NCBI GenBank assembly: GCA_039679385.1
Contig: JBDKVB010000050.1
Location: forward strand, 1 to 64,000
Length of the DNA: 64,000 nucleotides
Direction: 5' to 3'
From: Armatimonadia bacterium
GTDB taxonomy: Bacteria; Armatimonadota; Zipacnadia; Zipacnadales; JABUFB01
Shown: positions 34,978 through 43,530 of the stretch, piece after piece
Layout of the letters: each line of letters opens with the position of its first letter
Numbering within the stretch: position 1 is the first letter of the stretch
The notes under the pieces: model-generated
The model's input: only the letters and a program-made list of their open reading frames with translations
Databases searched by the model: none
Told to the model about the DNA's origin: nothing
Program-made: the position numbers and the translations under genes

Positions 34978-35744
34978 GTGCGGTCGCGCCGCTGGCCGAA
35001 GTCTTCACCTCCTTCCAGGGGGAGGGGCCACTGGTGGGAGTCAGGCAGTTGTTCGTGCGGGTACGAGGCTGCGACCTCACCTGCCGCTACTGCGACACAA
35101 GGGCCGCCAGGCAGCTTACGGGAGCCTGTCGTGTCGAGCAGCAGGCAGCCTCCGGGGACTGGCTGGAGCTACCTGGATCGTTGACGGCGGAAGAGGTGCT
35201 GTCGGCAGCAGGGCTCGACGTCACCGCGGAGTCGCCGACCCGTCCGCTTCCTCTCCACTCGATGGCGCTGACCGGTGGCGAGCCGCTCCTTTACCCTGAC
35301 TTCGCCCTCTCCCTCGCCCAGGCAGCAAGGCGACTGGGACTTGGCGCCTATCTGGAGACTGCAGGCCACCGTCCCGAGGAGCTGGAGGCGGTGATCGGCG
35401 CCTTCGACTACGTTTCGATGGACTTCAAGCTGGCCTCGACCTTGCAGGTTCCCGTGCCGGCCGAGCGGTTCGTCCACAGCTACGAGGTTGCCCAGAAGAC
35501 CCAGGTCTGGCTCAAGATGGTGGTGACGGGCGACACCTGCGCCTGCGAGGTCGCCGAGGCCTGTGCAGCGCTGGCCCAAGTCTCGCCACGGGGCCCGCTG
35601 ATCCTGCAACCGGTGACGCCCCTGGACTGCGGTCTCCCGGCGCCGAACCCGGCGAAGCTACATGAGTTGTACGAAGCCGCCGCCTCCTTCCTGGAGGACG
35701 TACGTGTGATTCCTCAGTGTCACCGATTGCTGGGGATCCTCTAG
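34974..35744 (+). CDS. queE: 7-carboxy-7-deazaguanine synthase
   Basis: A radical-SAM enzyme that converts carboxytetrahydropterin to 7-carboxy-7-deazaguanine on the way to preQ0 and queuosine. The 256-residue protein begins APLAEVFTSFQGEGPLVGVR and has the cluster motif GCDLTCRYCDT (Cys33, Cys37, Cys40: CX3CX2C), then ALTGGEPLLYP and YLETAGH and the YVSMDFKLAS strand. No queD, queC or queF is adjacent; they must be elsewhere. It overlaps DUF366 upstream and is 37 bases from the HgdB-like gene downstream. Confidence 0.95.
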   Translation: MSAVAPLAEVFTSFQGEGPLVGVRQLFVRVRGCDLTCRYCDTRAARQLTGACRVEQQAASGDWLELPGSLTAEEVLSAAGLDVTAESPTRPLPLHSMALTGGEPLLYPDFALSLAQAARRLGLGAYLETAGHRPEELEAVIGAFDYVSMDFKLASTLQVPVPAERFVHSYEVAQKTQVWLKMVVTGDTCACEVAEACAALAQVSPRGPLILQPVTPLDCGLPAPNPAKLHELYEAAASFLEDVRVIPQCHRLLGIL

Positions 35745-35781
35745 AGCCGCTGCGCCGGAGTCTCACAAGACCAGGTGGGCT

Positions 35782-36780
35782 ATGCAAGACCGTGTCGGGC
35801 TGACGACAACTGTCCCTGTGGAGGTGCTGCTGGCGGCCAAAGTGACGCCGGTCGACCTCAACAACCTGTTCATCAGCGACCTGCAGCGCGACGGTCTGGT
35901 GGCCCGTGCCGAGATGGACGGCTATCCACGGAATGTGTGCGGGTGGATCAAGGGGATCTACGCGACGGTGCTGGAGCGCGGCATCGACCGGGTGATTGCG
36001 GTCACCCAGGGCGACTGCAGCCAGACTCACGCGATGGTTGAGACCCTTCAGGCAGCGGGCGTCGAGGTCATCCCCTTCGCCTACCCCTATGACCGCGACC
36101 GCGAGTTGCTGCGCCACCAGATCCAGCGACTGGCCGAGCGTCTCGGCACAACCTGGGAGGCTGCGGAGCAGGCACGGGAGAGTCTCGTCCCCCTTCGTCG
36201 TCGACTGGCCGAGTTGGACCGGCTGACCTGGGAGGAGGAACTCGTCACCGGGGCTGAGAATCAGTACTACCTGGTGAGTGCGAGCGACTTTGCTTCAGAC
36301 GTGGAGGGCTTTGCAGTACAGGTGGAGAAGACTATTGCACAGGCGCAGACGCGGCAGCCCTCACGGGGCCGGGTTCGCCTGGGTGTGATTGGCGTCCCGA
36401 CCATCATCAGCGACCTGTACCCGGCGCTCGAGAAGCTCGGCGTGCAGGTAGTATTCAATGAGATCCCGCGGCAGTTCGCGATGCTTCCGTATCTGGGCTG
36501 CAAGCTGCTGGAGCAGTATGCACGGTATACCTATCCTTATGACGTCTTTGGGCGCATCACCGATGTACGTCAGGAGATCGAGCGGCGGCGCCTGGACGGG
36601 GTTGTCCATTACGTCCAGACTTTCTGCTTCCGCCAGATTCAGGACCTGCTGATCAAGCGCGAACTGCCGGTGCCGGTGCTGACGCTGGAGGGCGACAAGC
36701 CCGCAGTTTTGGACGCGCGGAATCGGCTGCGGATCGAGGCCTTCGTGGAGATGCTGGAGGCCCGACGGCGGAGAGGTTGA
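35782..36780 (+). CDS. 2-hydroxyacyl-CoA dehydratase (HgdB/BcrC)-like iron-sulfur protein
   Basis: The 332-residue protein resembles the D component of 2-hydroxyglutaryl-CoA dehydratase and the single-chain double-cubane cluster proteins. Cluster cysteines are visible in NVCGWIKGIY (Cys53), TQGDCSQTHAM (Cys79) and QTFCFRQIQD (Cys282), with another in YLGCKLLEQY (Cys240). Such proteins normally need an ATP-dependent activator (HgdC/FldI type), which is absent nearby. Its place 37 bases after queE suggests a reduction step tied to deazaguanine metabolism rather than CoA dehydration, but that is inference. Confidence 0.82.
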   Translation: MQDRVGLTTTVPVEVLLAAKVTPVDLNNLFISDLQRDGLVARAEMDGYPRNVCGWIKGIYATVLERGIDRVIAVTQGDCSQTHAMVETLQAAGVEVIPFAYPYDRDRELLRHQIQRLAERLGTTWEAAEQARESLVPLRRRLAELDRLTWEEELVTGAENQYYLVSASDFASDVEGFAVQVEKTIAQAQTRQPSRGRVRLGVIGVPTIISDLYPALEKLGVQVVFNEIPRQFAMLPYLGCKLLEQYARYTYPYDVFGRITDVRQEIERRRLDGVVHYVQTFCFRQIQDLLIKRELPVPVLTLEGDKPAVLDARNRLRIEAFVEMLEARRRRG

Positions 36781-36796
36781 GGGATCAGGAAGAGCT

Positions 36797-36859
36797 CTTG
36801 TGCGTTCTGTTGTCGAGGAGTACGCACAAGGATGCACCCTTCCCCGGCACCGACCGGGG
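36797..36859 (+). other. two inverted repeats after the HgdB-like gene
   Basis: CTTGTGCG (36797-36804) and CGCACAAG (36823-36830) form an 8-bp stem. CCCCGG-CACCGA-CCGGGG (36842-36859) forms a second. Neither has a T-run. They may close the upstream operon or form the leader of the next gene. Confidence 0.45.
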
Positions 36860-36928
36860 TGTCCGACAGATCAGTCCGGTTGCACAGCAAGGTAAGCCTG
36901 AACCATCTCTCCAAGCGAGGTGACCGAC

Positions 36929-38386
36929 GTGAAACGAGCAGCGTGGGGAGCCAGAGCGGCAGTCGTGTGTCTGCTTCTGGCCCTGACTATCCCGGTACTG
37001 GCCCAGGAGGCGGGGAGCGACTTCGTCGGAACCGTAACACTGCGCAATGGTCAGTCCTTCTCCGGGGTCATCAAGCTTGCGGAGTTGGGCGTCGTGCTCG
37101 GCTCCGGTGTAGGCAACCTACTCCCCGGCTACGGCCAGATGAACCTTCAGGCCGGCGATCAGCAGGTCAGCATTCAGGCCCGCGACATCGCCAGCATTGA
37201 GGCAGACTGGGGCGACGGGGCCACCGGTTCCGATGCCCAGTGGAAGCTCAAGCAGGTCACCGTCCTGCGCAAGGATGGCACGAAGGTTACCGGTCAGCCG
37301 ACCTGGCCCTTCCACTCCAGCACCCTCAGCATGGTCCTCGATAGTGGCGACGCGAAGCGCATCTGGGCCATCCCTCTCGAGCCCAAGAGCTTCTCCCCCG
37401 ACAACCTGATCGCCACCATCACGATTGGCAAGGGAGCGGCACCAGTCGCACCGGCAGCACCTGCGGCACCCGCAGCTCCGGCGGAACCCGCGAAGCCAGC
37501 GGAACCTGCTGCTCCGGCGGCAACGACTCCGGCAGCGCCTGCGGCACCGGCAGCTCCAGTAGAACCCGCGAAGCCTGCAGAGCCCGCTGCGCCGGCGGCA
37601 ACGACCCCGGCAGCACCCGCTGCACCGGCAGCTCCGGCAGAACCCGCGAAGCCTGCGGAGCCCGCTGCTCCGGCCGCCACGACCCCGGCAGCATCCGCGG
37701 CACCGGCAGCTCCGGCAGCTCCGGCAGAGCCCGCCAAGCCTGCGGAACCCGCTGCTCCGGCGGCAACGACTCCGGCAGCACCTGCGGCACCGGCAGCTCC
37801 AGCGGAACCGGCCAAGCCTGCAGAACCCGCCATCCCGCCGGTATCGGTCAAGAGCTCGCTGTCCTTCTCCAGCCTCACCGACGAGGCAGAGCAAAACCGC
37901 ATCAAGGAGCTCGTGGCAGGCTATGCTCTGGACAAGGCTGTCGAGGTCACGAAGCAGGAGGACGGCGGCGTGGCGATGAGCTTCACTCTCGAGGACGTCT
38001 CGAAGTTCCCGGCGCTGGTCGAGGCCCTGCGGTACCGCGCCACCCCCGATGGCGGCAAGCAGTTGGTCTATGAGGAGCTCGGTCGCCAGGTCAGCGCAAG
38101 CTTCCGCACAGCGACCCTCAGCGGCGCAGTCAAGATGTCCATCACCTTCATGGTGACCCCGGGCGCCCAGTTGTTCGTCTCGCCGAAGGCGGGCGAAGAG
38201 CAGCAGGTAGCGCAGGACAAGATCGCCGCCGACGGCACGGTCGCCATGGATGTCCCGATCGTACGCGGCCAGGAATCCGTCTACGCGCGAACGGTGCTGG
38301 GCGAGGTCGAGAAGTGCATCAAGATCGACCTGTTCACCGGCGCAATCACAGAGGTTACCAAGGCCAACTACCAGGCCCAGAAGTAG
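36929..38386 (+). CDS. exported Ala/Pro-repeat protein
   Basis: A 485-residue protein with a signal peptide ([17 protein letters not shown]), a beta-rich N-terminal domain (about 30-160; [20 protein letters not shown]), then a long Ala/Pro/Glu linker in tandem repeats (about 165-305), and a C-terminal alpha-beta domain ([20 protein letters not shown]) with no family I know. The linker is a probable periplasm- or wall-spanning stalk. The best start is the GTG at 36929: GAGGTGA precedes it by 8 bases, and the GTG at 36920 is inside that site. A terminator follows at 38414. Confidence 0.7.
   Translation: MKRAAWGARAAVVCLLLALTIPVLAQEAGSDFVGTVTLRNGQSFSGVIKLAELGVVLGSGVGNLLPGYGQMNLQAGDQQVSIQARDIASIEADWGDGATGSDAQWKLKQVTVLRKDGTKVTGQPTWPFHSSTLSMVLDSGDAKRIWAIPLEPKSFSPDNLIATITIGKGAAPVAPAAPAAPAAPAEPAKPAEPAAPAATTPAAPAAPAAPVEPAKPAEPAAPAATTPAAPAAPAAPAEPAKPAEPAAPAATTPAASAAPAAPAAPAEPAKPAEPAAPAATTPAAPAAPAAPAEPAKPAEPAIPPVSVKSSLSFSSLTDEAEQNRIKELVAGYALDKAVEVTKQEDGGVAMSFTLEDVSKFPALVEALRYRATPDGGKQLVYEELGRQVSASFRTATLSGAVKMSITFMVTPGAQLFVSPKAGEEQQVAQDKIAADGTVAMDVPIVRGQESVYARTVLGEVEKCIKIDLFTGAITEVTKANYQAQK
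37484..37831 (+). repeat. tandem Ala/Pro/Glu coding repeat
   Basis: The segment EPAKPAEPA occurs five times, starting at 37484, 37562, 37640, 37727 and 37805. Spacings are 78, 78, 87 and 78 bases, so the unit is 26 residues (one 29). The bases differ at third positions, so it is a diverging in-frame duplication. Confidence 0.9.
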
Positions 38387-38413
38387 CCTCTCTGACGAAA
38401 GTTGAGACAAGAG

Positions 38414-38446
38414 GGCCGGGCAGCACGTGCGTCTGCCCGGCCTTCT
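38414..38446 (+). terminator. intrinsic terminator
   Basis: A perfect 10-bp stem (38414-38423 with 38433-38442) is followed by TTCTGTGT. It ends the repeat-protein gene before the membrane protein gene. Confidence 0.8.
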
Positions 38447-38530
38447 GTGTCTGGCGCATGCAGGCACTCCCCCGGCGTGCAGTCGCAGGACTGACGGCAC
38501 GTACTCCCAACGCACCGCGATCCCGATTCC

Positions 38531-40513
38531 ATGAAGACAGCAGCCTCCGCCTCTTCTGAGTCCTCCCGGGCCCTGACCGGCCGGGTCATCGTTCTCTTCG
38601 TCGTCCTCATGACCGTGATGGTCCTGTGGATCGAGACCTCGACCCTGGTCGTCGACAGCACCAGCTTCAACAGCCTCCAGCCCTCCATCAGCGCCGTGTT
38701 CATGCTCTTCGTGGTGGTAGCGGTTCTGAACCCGCTCCTGCGAGCGCTATGGCCCTCCGTGGCGCTGCGGGGACGGCAGTTGGTGATGCTGTACACCATG
38801 CTCATGGTGGGTTCGCCGATTGCCGACATCGGACTGGTCCACTTCCTGCTTCCCTCGATCTCCTCGTCGTACTACTTCCAGCGCCCGGAGAACAAGTGGG
38901 AGGATATGTTCGGGGAGTTCCGACCCGCGTGGGCAGCACCACAGGACGCAAAGGCCGTGCGCGAGTTCTGGGAATCAGGGGTGTCCGGGGTGCCCTGGGA
39001 GGTGTGGTGGCGTCCGCTGTCGCTGTGGCTGCTGTACAGTTTGAGCATGTTCGCGGTGATGGTGTGCCTGAACTTGATCATCCGCAAGCAGTGGGTGGAC
39101 CGCGAACGCCTCACCTTTCCTCTGGTGTATCTACCACTGGAGATGGCCAAGGACGAAGAGGGTGAAGATGGGCGCTTGCGTCTCATCAACGGCTTCCTGC
39201 GCAACCCCTATACCTGGATTGGCGTGCTGATGGCAGCCATCCCCCACACCTTCCAGGGGTTGCATGTGTACAACCCGCAGATCCCCTTCATGGAGATCAA
39301 GTCCATCCCGATGAACAAGTACTTCCGGGAGCCGCCCTGGAACGCCATGGGGACTCTCACTCTCAACCTGTACCCGTGTCTGATCGGCTTCAGCTACCTG
39401 CTGACCACCGAGGTCGCCTTCTCCGTCTGGTTCTTCTACCTCTTCGGGAAGTTTGAGCGGGTGATTGGGCGAGCCCTTGGCTGGACCGGTGTCGGCCAGG
39501 CGGGGATGTCCATGTTCCCCTTCGAGGAGCAGCAGGGCATCGGCGCCTGGATCGTGCTGATCGTCTTCGGCCTGTGGATCAGTCGGCGCTACTACGCCGA
39601 TGTGTTCCGAGCGGCCTTCGGCGGCACGGTCTCCTGGATGTCACGCGAGGATGCGGCTACCTATCGGTGGGCACTTCTCGGGGCCCTTGTCGGAATGGTC
39701 GCGATGCTGGTGTTCGCAGCCTACCTCGGCATGGGGCTCGTGGTGGGTGCAGTGTTCTTCATCCTCTACTTCGTCTTCGCAATGGCGCTGACCAGGATTC
39801 GCGCGGAGGCCGGTCTCGGATGTATCAGCGGCCCCTCGACGGTGCAAGAGTTCCTGGTGACGCTCGTCGGCACCAGCGGCTTCGGCCCGCGGAACCTGAC
39901 TGCCCTGCAGCATTTTCACTGGCAGACGGTGGAGTTCCGAGGACCGGCAACACTCATGCCCTGCCAGCTTGAGGGGCTGAAACTTGCCGGGGAGAGCAAG
40001 ATCAGCACACGTGAGACGGTGGCCGGAATGGGCATGGCCATCCTGTATACGGCGATCCTCGCAACCTACGTAATGATGACCGTGGTCTACCAGCACGGCG
40101 GCATCTCGATGAACAACTGGCGGTTCATGGATGTGCCGGTGACGCCCTACAAGCGCCTGGCTTCCTGGCTGACGACGCCCCAGCCGACCAATTGGCTGTC
40201 CCTGGGCTTCACGCTGCTCGGCGGCGCCTTCATGGCCTTCCTCACCTACATGCGCATCAGCCAGGTCTGGTGGCCCTTCCACCCCATCGGTTTTGCGGTG
40301 ACCATGAGCAAGCGGACCGTCCATTGGACGTGGTTCCCGGCTTTCCTCGCCTGGCTGCTCAAGACCAACATCCTGCGCTACGGTGGCTACAAGCTCTACC
40401 GCAAGCTGCTGCCGCTGTTCCTCGGCCTCGTGCTGGGCGACTTCTTCATCGGCGGCGTCTTCGGTATCGCCGGGGCACTCATCCCACGACCCGGGTACTG
40501 CGTGTTCCCGTAG
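38531..40513 (+). CDS. DUF6785-like polytopic membrane protein
   Basis: A 660-residue integral membrane protein with about 12-14 hydrophobic segments, starting at VIVLFVVLMTVMVLWIET (18-35) and ending at LFLGLVLGDFFIGGVFGIAG. Segments such as RLTFPLVYLPLEMAKDE, FAMALTRIRAEAGLGCISGP and WWPFHPIGFAV are the kind seen in OPT-like transporters and in the DUF6785/DUF6784 families of Planctomycetes and Armatimonadota. It is probably a transporter, substrate unknown. The downstream mtnP starts 40 bases later. Confidence 0.75.
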   Translation: MKTAASASSESSRALTGRVIVLFVVLMTVMVLWIETSTLVVDSTSFNSLQPSISAVFMLFVVVAVLNPLLRALWPSVALRGRQLVMLYTMLMVGSPIADIGLVHFLLPSISSSYYFQRPENKWEDMFGEFRPAWAAPQDAKAVREFWESGVSGVPWEVWWRPLSLWLLYSLSMFAVMVCLNLIIRKQWVDRERLTFPLVYLPLEMAKDEEGEDGRLRLINGFLRNPYTWIGVLMAAIPHTFQGLHVYNPQIPFMEIKSIPMNKYFREPPWNAMGTLTLNLYPCLIGFSYLLTTEVAFSVWFFYLFGKFERVIGRALGWTGVGQAGMSMFPFEEQQGIGAWIVLIVFGLWISRRYYADVFRAAFGGTVSWMSREDAATYRWALLGALVGMVAMLVFAAYLGMGLVVGAVFFILYFVFAMALTRIRAEAGLGCISGPSTVQEFLVTLVGTSGFGPRNLTALQHFHWQTVEFRGPATLMPCQLEGLKLAGESKISTRETVAGMGMAILYTAILATYVMMTVVYQHGGISMNNWRFMDVPVTPYKRLASWLTTPQPTNWLSLGFTLLGGAFMAFLTYMRISQVWWPFHPIGFAVTMSKRTVHWTWFPAFLAWLLKTNILRYGGYKLYRKLLPLFLGLVLGDFFIGGVFGIAGALIPRPGYCVFP

Positions 40514-40553
40514 CCGGCGAAGCGGCGCGTGAAGGAAGACAGGTGGATCTGCT

Positions 40554-41309
40554 ATGAGAATCGGAATCATCGGCGGAACGGGCGTGTACCAACTCGGGGA
40601 CTCGGCGGTCGCTCCGGTCGCCGTCGAGACACCCTACGGTACAGCCCTTTTGGCACGAGTATCCCTGGGAGATCGGGAGCTTCTCTTCGTGCCGCGCCAC
40701 GGTTCTCACCACCAGATTCCGCCTCATCGCGTGAACTACCGGGCTAACGTTATGGCGCTGAAGCAGGAGGGCTGCCGCTGCGTCCTTGCCACCAATGCGG
40801 TTGGCTCGATTCGCCGCGACCTCCCTCCGGGCCATCTTGTCCTTCCCGACCAGTTCCTCGATTTCACCCGGGCGCGCCCGCTCACGTTCTATGATGGTGA
40901 GGACAGCGGAGTGCGCCATGTGGATGTGACCGAGCCCTATTGCCCGGTCCTGCGCGACAAGACCGTGCAGGTCGTGACAGGCAAGGGCGAGCCCATCGAG
41001 AACGGGGCTGTCTATGTCTGCACCGAGGGGCCACGCTTCGAAACACCGGCCGAGATCCGCATGTTCAAGCAACTCGGAGGCGATCTCGTCGGGATGACCG
41101 GCGTTCCGGAGGTCGTGCTGGCTCGGGAGGCAGGCCTGTGCTACGCCACGATCTGCGTGGTCACAAACTACGCAGCGGGCATCGCAGACCAGCCGCTCAC
41201 CGGCGGCGAAGTCGGCGAGTTGATGAGCCGACGTCTGCCCTTCCTGCGTGAGGTCCTCGTCGAGGTCGCACGGACGCTTGAGGAGGACTGGGAGTGCTCC
41301 TGCCCCTGA
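40554..41309 (+). CDS. mtnP: MtnP family phosphorylase, probably 5'-methylthioinosine type
   Basis: A purine-nucleoside phosphorylase of the MTAP/MTIP type, 251 residues: RIGIIGGTGVYQLG, VPRHGSHHQIPPHRVNYRAN, LATNAVGSIRRDLPPG, YVCTEGPRFETPAEIRMFKQ and GMTGVPEVVLAREAGLCYA. The base-binding strand reads VVTNYAAGI. Adenine-specific MTAP has Asp at that Asn position, so 6-oxopurine (methylthioinosine or inosine/guanosine) specificity is likely. Function: salvage of the purine and methylthioribose after polyamine or AdoMet use. Confidence 0.9.
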   Translation: MRIGIIGGTGVYQLGDSAVAPVAVETPYGTALLARVSLGDRELLFVPRHGSHHQIPPHRVNYRANVMALKQEGCRCVLATNAVGSIRRDLPPGHLVLPDQFLDFTRARPLTFYDGEDSGVRHVDVTEPYCPVLRDKTVQVVTGKGEPIENGAVYVCTEGPRFETPAEIRMFKQLGGDLVGMTGVPEVVLAREAGLCYATICVVTNYAAGIADQPLTGGEVGELMSRRLPFLREVLVEVARTLEEDWECSCP

Positions 41310-41355
41310 CCTGCTGTCACTCGGCCCGTAGCCCAAAGGGAGACCGACGGATCCC

Positions 41356-42144
41356 GTGAGAACACCGCACGACTACCAGGCCTACCTGTTTGACCTCGAC
41401 GGCACGATCTACCTCGGACCGGAACTGATCCCCGGGGCAGAGGCGGCTGTCGCTTCCCTGCGTGCAGCCGGGCGCAAGGTCATGTTCCTGTCCAACAAGC
41501 CCATCGCCACCCGGCGCTCCTATGCGGCGAAGCTGTCTGCGCTCGGAATTGCAGCAAGCGAGGACGAGGTGCTGAACTCCTCCGGTGCGATGGCCCACTA
41601 CCTGGCGCAGGAGATGCCTGGTGCACGCGCCTACGTCATTGCCGAGGCCCCGGTGATTGAGGACCTGACGGCAGTCGGAATCCGACTGGTGAACGAGCCC
41701 GAGGAGGCCGAGGTCGTCGTGCTCTCCTGGGACCGCGACTTCACCTACCGCAAGCTCGACATAGCACTCCATGCGCTACGGAAGGGTGCGCGACTGCTGG
41801 CGACGAACCCCGATGTTGCCTGCCCGATGAAGGGTGGCGACTTCGTTCCCGACTGCGGGTCGATCGCTGCAGCGGTCGAGGCCTGCAGTGGCAGGAAGGT
41901 CGAGCTGTACTCCGGCAAGCCCTCACCTGTCATGGCCCGGCTGGCTCTGGACCGACTCGGCGTCCCTGCGGCGGAATGCCTCATGGTTGGCGATCGCCTG
42001 GAGACGGACATCGCCTTCGGACGGAACAATGGCATGGGGTCGGCCCTGGTCCTGACGGGGGCAGGTAGTCGCAGCAATCTCGGTGAATCAGCCCTGCAGC
42101 CGGATTTCGTGCTCGAGAGTGTGGGCGAGCTTACGCTCCCCTGA
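41356..42144 (+). CDS. HAD-IIA (NagD-like) phosphatase
   Basis: A 262-residue HAD hydrolase with a class IIA cap. Motif I LFDLDGTIYLG has both catalytic Asp; motif II is MFLSNKP; motif III Lys is in SGKPSPVMARL; motif IV is MVGDRLETDIAFGRNNGM. NagD-like enzymes hydrolyse nucleotide or sugar phosphates; the substrate cannot be read. GTG start with GGGAG 13 bases upstream. It follows mtnP by 46 bases. Confidence 0.9.
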   Translation: MRTPHDYQAYLFDLDGTIYLGPELIPGAEAAVASLRAAGRKVMFLSNKPIATRRSYAAKLSALGIAASEDEVLNSSGAMAHYLAQEMPGARAYVIAEAPVIEDLTAVGIRLVNEPEEAEVVVLSWDRDFTYRKLDIALHALRKGARLLATNPDVACPMKGGDFVPDCGSIAAAVEACSGRKVELYSGKPSPVMARLALDRLGVPAAECLMVGDRLETDIAFGRNNGMGSALVLTGAGSRSNLGESALQPDFVLESVGELTLP

Positions 42145-42175
42145 TAGTCCGTTTCCTCTGAGGAGGCAAATTCCC

Positions 42176-42577
42176 ATGCGAGGATTCATCATCGCACTTG
42201 CGCTGGCGCTGGCATCTGTTTGCGCCTGGGCGGCGCCGGCAGACACGGCTGTCGTCGGCATCGGCAGCGACACGCTGTTCACCGTGGCTTCGGGTGGCGG
42301 CATGACCGCGGCCGAACGTCAGCAGGTCGTTGCCCACCGTCTGGTCGAAGTGCTCAGCATTCTGCGGGCGGGGCAGGACCCCAAAGTGGAGATCAGGACC
42401 GAAGCAGGGGCACCCGTCCTCTATGCCGCCGGTCTGCGCCTGATATGTGTCACCCAACAGGACGCCAAGCTCCACCGTAGCACGATGGAGGGTATCGCCT
42501 TGGTGTGGTCGAAACACGCGGACATGCTGCTGCGGAAGGTCGCACCGGTCCAACAGCCGACTGTGGCCCCGCACTAG
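42176..42577 (+). CDS. small exported protein, MscS-periplasmic-domain-like
   Basis: A 133-residue protein: signal peptide (FIIALALALASVCAWAAP), then VGIGSDTLFTVASGGGMTAA with helix ERQQVVAHRLVEVLSILRAG. This pattern resembles the extracytoplasmic segment of some MscS-type channels (G-x-x-LF-x-V then an AER...R-L helix), here without any channel. GAGGAGG lies well placed before the ATG. Function unknown. Confidence 0.6.
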   Translation: MRGFIIALALALASVCAWAAPADTAVVGIGSDTLFTVASGGGMTAAERQQVVAHRLVEVLSILRAGQDPKVEIRTEAGAPVLYAAGLRLICVTQQDAKLHRSTMEGIALVWSKHADMLLRKVAPVQQPTVAPH

Positions 42578-42641
42578 CTGCTTCCAGAGTCCTTGCGACA
42601 CGCTGTTGTGTCGCCAGCGCTGAGTCCAGGAGAGTCCTGCC

Positions 42642-43472
42642 ATGCTGATCGATTTCCATGTCCATCTCGCTGATACCGTGCCAGTGGGGTCGCTGAGGCG
42701 TCTGGAGATCTCGGTACACCAACTCATCGACCGCATGAACCGCGAGGGCATCGACAAAACGGTGCTGCTGCCGCTGGAGAGCCCGGAGGCCATCTCGGGG
42801 TACTACCTCACCCGCGATGCACTCAAGGACTGGGCCACGTACCCCGAGCGGCTCATCCCCTTCGTCAGCATCGACCCGCGGATGCCGAACATGTCGGCCC
42901 TGGTGAAGCTGTACGAGTCCCGGGGCTGCGTCGGCTTCGGAGAGCTCAAGAACGGTCTGGCCTTCGATGATCCGCTGAACAAGGCCATCTACCGCGAGTG
43001 CGACGAGCGTGGTTGGGCACTGGTGTTCCACAGCGACCCAACGCTCTGCTGGGACGAGGTCGGCCTGCCCCGACTCGAGGCCTGCCTCAAGGAGTTCCCG
43101 AACTGCAAGTTCGTGGCGCACGGTCCCGGCTGGTGGGCGGCCTTGTCCGGCGACGATGAGCGCAAGGGCGGCTACCCCAAGGGACCGATCGCTCCTGGTG
43201 GCGCCGCGGACCGACTGCTGGGCGAGTACCCGAATCTCTACGCCGACCTCTCGGCGGGCTCGGGCTACAACGGTCTCACTCGCGACCTGGACTTCACCCG
43301 CAAGTTCATCGACAACCACTGGCAGAAGCTACTGTTCGCCACAGACCTCATGTTCTGCGGGCAGCACCTGCCGCAAGTGCACTGGATCAACGAAGAGATC
43401 GAGCTGACGCCCGAGCAGTTCGACGCCATCAGCGGCAGCAACGCTCTGCGGGTCATTGGTATGGAAGCCTAG
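42642..43472 (+). CDS. amidohydrolase family protein (copy 1)
   Basis: A metal-dependent hydrolase of the amidohydrolase-2 (COG2159) type, 276 residues, TIM barrel. LIDFHVHLAD is the HxH motif; VFHSDP, FVAHGPGW and FATDLMFC supply the later His, His and Asp. No signal peptide. It is followed 58 bases later by a close paralogue. Likely reactions are hydrolysis or decarboxylation of a small substrate; the gene context does not identify it. Confidence 0.88.
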   Translation: MLIDFHVHLADTVPVGSLRRLEISVHQLIDRMNREGIDKTVLLPLESPEAISGYYLTRDALKDWATYPERLIPFVSIDPRMPNMSALVKLYESRGCVGFGELKNGLAFDDPLNKAIYRECDERGWALVFHSDPTLCWDEVGLPRLEACLKEFPNCKFVAHGPGWWAALSGDDERKGGYPKGPIAPGGAADRLLGEYPNLYADLSAGSGYNGLTRDLDFTRKFIDNHWQKLLFATDLMFCGQHLPQVHWINEEIELTPEQFDAISGSNALRVIGMEA

Positions 43473-43530
43473 CACCCGCCGCCAAGGGCGCACGAAGACT
43501 TCCGCAAGCGACTGACCAGGGGGGCGAGAC

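Noticed and set aside
37484-37831. Regular repeats suggesting CRISPR
   Set aside because: They are in-frame coding repeats within an exported protein, spaced 78-87 bases with no unique spacers.
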